NCBI GenBank assembly: GCA_964017235.1 | Contig: OZ024928.1 | Span: forward strand, 154,156,881-154,220,880 | Source of the DNA: Sabellastarte sp. h YS-2021 | Taxonomy: Eukaryota; Annelida; Polychaeta; Sabellida; Sabellidae | Direction of reading: 5' to 3' | DNA length: 64,000 nt | In this document: positions 61,419 to 64,000 of the stretch, piece by piece | Layout of the letters: each line of letters starts with the position of its first letter | How positions within the stretch are numbered: position 1 is the first letter of the stretch | Notes under the pieces: model-generated | The model's database searches: none | What the model saw: the letters and a program-made list of their open reading frames with translations, nothing else | Told to the model about the DNA's origin: nothing | Made by a program: the position numbers and the translations under genes

Positions 61419-61811
61419 CTGAAAATAAAATGTTTTATATAAACCATGAATATTTTAAATGTGAGCACAATGACATACACTCTAACATATGTTTTTTCAA
61501 TAGATCAAAAGGCTGGAACATTTGAGATGCAAATGCAATAATATATACTGCATTATCTACATCTTTCAAACCCCACCTTGCCTTCTCTCTCTGTTGAGTC
61601 CCAAGAATCACAAATGCTGACGCACATTTCTAGCTTCTTACTCTAAATTACAGGTATAACTTGGATTGAAAAATGGGGTTTAGTATTCATATTGTGAGAA
61701 TGAATTGGAATCAGGGTTCTCACATTTTAGTGAAGAAAAGTAAAGCCAATCTGGTTATTTTTTTATCAAACATGATATTAAATACCCATGAAAACAAGGT
61801 TCAATAACAAA
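61419..61811. other. Intron, nothing recognised
   Basis: AT-rich intron between exon 1 and the next DIRS copy. Confidence 0.6.
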
Positions 61812-62035
61812 TTGCAAATTTAATAAGTAAATTAAATTTTTATAAGTTAATACCCTATCCAATGGACAATAGCTTATCCGGTCGGCGCAGACCGGCCCGC
61901 CAAACGTCAGAAAAAGACGTCCTGTGTCTCCACCGGCCAGGCCGGTCCAATGCTGTGCACTCGCCAGGTGGCGTGTGGTACTTCCTTCCTGTCTAGACAG
62001 CATGACGTCATAGCATCTTTTTCGTTGTCTAAATC
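61812..62035. repeat. Left (3') arm of DIRS copy D
   Basis: Complete arm: GTTAATACCCTATCCAATGG, GACCGGCCCGCCAAACGTCA, GGTACTTCCTTCCTGTCTAG, ending AGCATCTTTTTCGTTG. Same family as the arms at 2891, 32342 and 60745, inverted. Confidence 0.9.
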
Positions 62036-62085
62036 ATTAGACCCCTAGTAGACTGAAAGCGGGGTCGGAGGGAGGGTCTTGTGTG

Positions 62086-62180
62086 TCCATTGGACAGGGT
62101 ATTAACTTATAAAACTTTAATTTACTTATTAAATCTGCAATTTTATTGCGTTAATACATCCTATCCAATGGACAATAGCT
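62086..62180. repeat. Internal complementary region (circle-junction image) of DIRS copy D
   Basis: Bases 62086-62140 are the reverse complement of the left terminus (61812 onwards, TTGCAAATTTAA to CCAATGG), and bases 62141-62180 that of the right terminus as seen at 60905-60943 (CCATTGG to ACGCAATAAAA). The junction is CTGCAA then TTTTATTGCG. It therefore records the two ends fused, as in the circular intermediate. Its position, downstream of the recombinase and just inside the 3' arm, is that of Dictyostelium DIRS-1. Confidence 0.92.
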
Positions 62181-62532
62181 GAATAACTACCGCTTGGTCG
62201 GCGGGTAAGTTACTTGGGACTAAAGTTGAACTCATGTAGGAATAGTGGCGATTCCCATAAAGCCTGGGTAGACCTTAAAGTCAAAAACCCTTAGGGCTAT
62301 GGTCGCATATCATCATACGGTTATCCAGAGGGAACCGTCAGAAACGACCTGGCTACCCCCCCCCCTTTTTCTCTAAGCAGAACTGCTCTGAAGGTAGGGG
62401 AAGAGAGGGATGAGTTCAGTCCCATAGAAGTAAGCCTCCCGGAGGAAGTACCTGAGAAGATTTTTTTTTTTTTTTTTTTTTATATGCTTCTTAACTAAAT
62501 GTGCAATATATACAGATATGTGCCACTCCCCT

Positions 62533-64000
62533 TTAAGTATCAGTCCGCTGGTGGATCTGCTGAGCATCCACGACCGGACCGAGATGGTAGAGCTCTGAAT
62601 CGGCCCAGGCCACATCCTTCAGATAGAATTGGGTGAAGGTGTTGTGAGATTTCCAGTGGCAGGCTGATAAAATCTGCTCCAAGGAGACTCCGGATTGGAA
62701 GGCCTTGAAAGCAGCGAAGGCCCTGACATCATGGGCTTTGACTTGATGTAGGGTGTGGGCCTGGTGATCAGAGAGCTCATAGCATAGGATCACAGTCTGT
62801 TTGATCCAAGAGGAGATAGTGGCAGGTGAAATGTCTTTGTCGAAGCCTTTCTTGAAGGAGACAAAAACCAGTTGCTTGTCCTGCCTTATGTCTGAAGTTC
62901 TGTCCAGATAGTAGCGCAAGGCTCTGACCGGACAAAGGGATCTATCAGACTTGAGGGATCTATCCAGAGTAGGGGCCAGGGCTGGTATGACCACTGGGGC
63001 TACACTTCCCGGGCCCTCTTTGGCCAGCTGGTTCTTGGAAAGAAAGCTGGGGGATGGAAATAGAGACACCTTGGACCAGTCAGACTGGTGTCGGATGTTC
63101 TTATGCTGCCATGCATGAATCTCACTCCTTCTTTTACCCGAGCCCAAGGCTAACAGGAATACGGTTTTGAAGGTCAAATGCTTCAGTGATGCCTCTTTCA
63201 GAGGTTCAAAGGGAGCCTTTGTCAGCTGGTGTAATACCAGGGAGAGGTTCCAGGAGGGTATTCCCCTGCGCCCTTTGGGTCTATCTCTGTGGAAACTTTC
63301 CAAGAGACGAGTGAGATTATCATCTTTACTGATATTGACTGTTGTGTCACCTAGCTTATCAGCAATGGCAGACCTGTATCCATCGATGGTACTGGGCTGA
63401 AGCTTCTTGTCCTCAAAGAGGTACATAAGGAAGTCAGCGACCGACTTTATAGGTGGTGACCCGAAGTCCACCTGATTAGAGACACACCACTTCTTAAAAA
63501 TGGTCCACTTTGCCTCATAGACTGATCTGGTTGATCTTCTTTGAGGAGCCTCAATTCTTGCTGCCACTGCCTCAGAGAAGCCCTGCTCCTTGATCTTTGT
63601 GGCTCTAGGAGCCAGGCATGGAGATTTAGGTTGGTCAGATTTCTGTGAGGGATCTGATTGAATGGTTGTGTTAGCAGATTGGGCAGGATGGGCAGGATGG
63701 GCAGGCTGAGAGGGACCTGGCTGGACATGTTCACCAAGTCCCAAAACCAAGGCATGTTGGGCCACCCCGGGGCAATCAGAACGAGTCTCTTGCACGGGGA
63801 GTCCAGAAGCTTCTCCACCACTTTGCCCAATATGGCTGTCGGTGGAAAGGCGTATGCATCCAGGTCCTCCCACAGCAGAGTGAGTGCATCTCGTGGCAAA
63901 CAGGTCTGTTTGAGGCTGGTGCCACCGGATGCATATCTGTTGGAAGACTTCCGGAAGGAGGGACCACTCTGTCTGGATGGTTTGACCCAGCCTGGACAGT
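62533..64000 (-). CDS. DIRS RNase H tail fused in frame to tyrosine recombinase (copy D, partial)
   Basis: An open frame runs from the window edge to the stop at 62533. It starts in the end of the RNase H region (LSRLGQTIQTEWSLLPEVFQ) and reaches DLFATR. There a deletion of 62 bp, relative to 56662-56723 in copy C, removes the start of the methylase-like domain and shifts into the recombinase frame (GGPGCIRLS onwards). The recombinase is complete: EAKWTIFKKWCV, ADFLMYLFEDKKLQPSTIDG, catalytic Arg in GSGKRRSEIHAW, HDVR in KAHDVRAF and the Tyr in TQFYLKDV. It would integrate circular element cDNA. The natural recombinase ORF overlaps the polyprotein in another frame. Confidence 0.88.
   Translation of the reverse strand, partial: LSRLGQTIQTEWSLLPEVFQQICIRWHQPQTDLFATRCTHSAVGGPGCIRLSTDSHIGQSGGEASGLPVQETRSDCPGVAQHALVLGLGEHVQPGPSQPAHPAHPAQSANTTIQSDPSQKSDQPKSPCLAPRATKIKEQGFSEAVAARIEAPQRRSTRSVYEAKWTIFKKWCVSNQVDFGSPPIKSVADFLMYLFEDKKLQPSTIDGYRSAIADKLGDTTVNISKDDNLTRLLESFHRDRPKGRRGIPSWNLSLVLHQLTKAPFEPLKEASLKHLTFKTVFLLALGSGKRRSEIHAWQHKNIRHQSDWSKVSLFPSPSFLSKNQLAKEGPGSVAPVVIPALAPTLDRSLKSDRSLCPVRALRYYLDRTSDIRQDKQLVFVSFKKGFDKDISPATISSWIKQTVILCYELSDHQAHTLHQVKAHDVRAFAAFKAFQSGVSLEQILSACHWKSHNTFTQFYLKDVAWADSELYHLGPVVDAQQIHQRTDT

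Larger units (their letters stand above)
61812..64000 (-). mobile_element. DIRS element copy D, 3' part, with internal complementary region
   Basis: From the left: terminal extension TTGCAAATTTAATAAGTAAA (61812 on), inverted arm to 62035, an internal complementary region (62086-62180), a 3' leader with C/T tracts, then the recombinase joined to RNase H by a deletion. It runs off the right edge. It is the best preserved 3' end of this DIRS family here and lies in the KNTC1 intron 5' of exon 1. Confidence 0.9.

Noticed and set aside
1-64000. Bacterial, viral or plasmid origin
   Set aside because: GT-AG introns in a collinear KNTC1 gene and eukaryotic transposons with target duplications throughout exclude it.

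Overview
The window is eukaryotic, intron-rich and crowded with transposable elements. The host gene is animal. The repeat set (DIRS-type tyrosine-recombinase retrotransposons, a 2A-bearing CR1/Rex1-like LINE, hAT MITEs, PIF/Harbinger, tRNA-derived SINEs and AGGTCA-rich tandem-repeat elements) suggests a marine lophotrochozoan, most likely a bivalve mollusc. The species is inference; only 'metazoan' is secure.

One host gene runs across the whole window on the minus strand. Twenty-two internal exons between 61418 and 4126 encode about 1002 residues in continuous frame, matching the middle and start of the C-terminal part of KNTC1/Rod, the large subunit of the kinetochore RZZ complex. Every junction keeps phase. 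The 5' exons lie beyond the right edge and the 3' exons beyond the left edge. Almost everything else sits in KNTC1 introns.

Layout from left to right: 1-3093 is the 5' part of a decayed DIRS element. From 4.1 to 10.9 kb lie exons 22-15 with one AGGTCA-type repeat element. A SINE and a hAT MITE are at 12.1-13.2 kb. A LINE at 13.4-18.2 kb is split by a 1.59-kb hAT insertion. Exons 14-10 occupy 18.4-24 kb with three MITEs and a second AGGTCA element. A different DIRS-like family lies at 24.1-29.55 kb, and a deleted DIRS copy at 29.97-32.55 kb. Exons 9-6 follow with a third AGGTCA element, a diverged tandem repeat and a solo DIRS terminal repeat. An 8.5-kb hairpin-ended composite element at 37.8-46.3 kb carries a satellite of about 31 units of roughly 154 bp. 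Exons 5-3 are at 48.1-49.1 kb. A 6-kb DIRS element (49856-60943) is interrupted near its 3' end by a complete 5.0-kb PIF/Harbinger transposon (49890-54890). Exons 2 and 1 are at 61.0-61.4 kb, and another DIRS copy runs off the right edge.

The most unusual material is the DIRS set. Two unrelated copies carry an internal complementary region, a reverse-complement image of the element's own fused ends. The other copies show stages of decay: loss of that region, a catalytic-motif codon deletion, a nonsense codon, gag-to-methylase fusion, RNase H-to-recombinase fusion and a solo terminal repeat. Within Harbinger, the transposase and MADF protein genes are convergent, flanked by subterminal repeat clusters. 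No rRNA gene, functional tRNA gene, CRISPR array or prokaryotic feature was seen.
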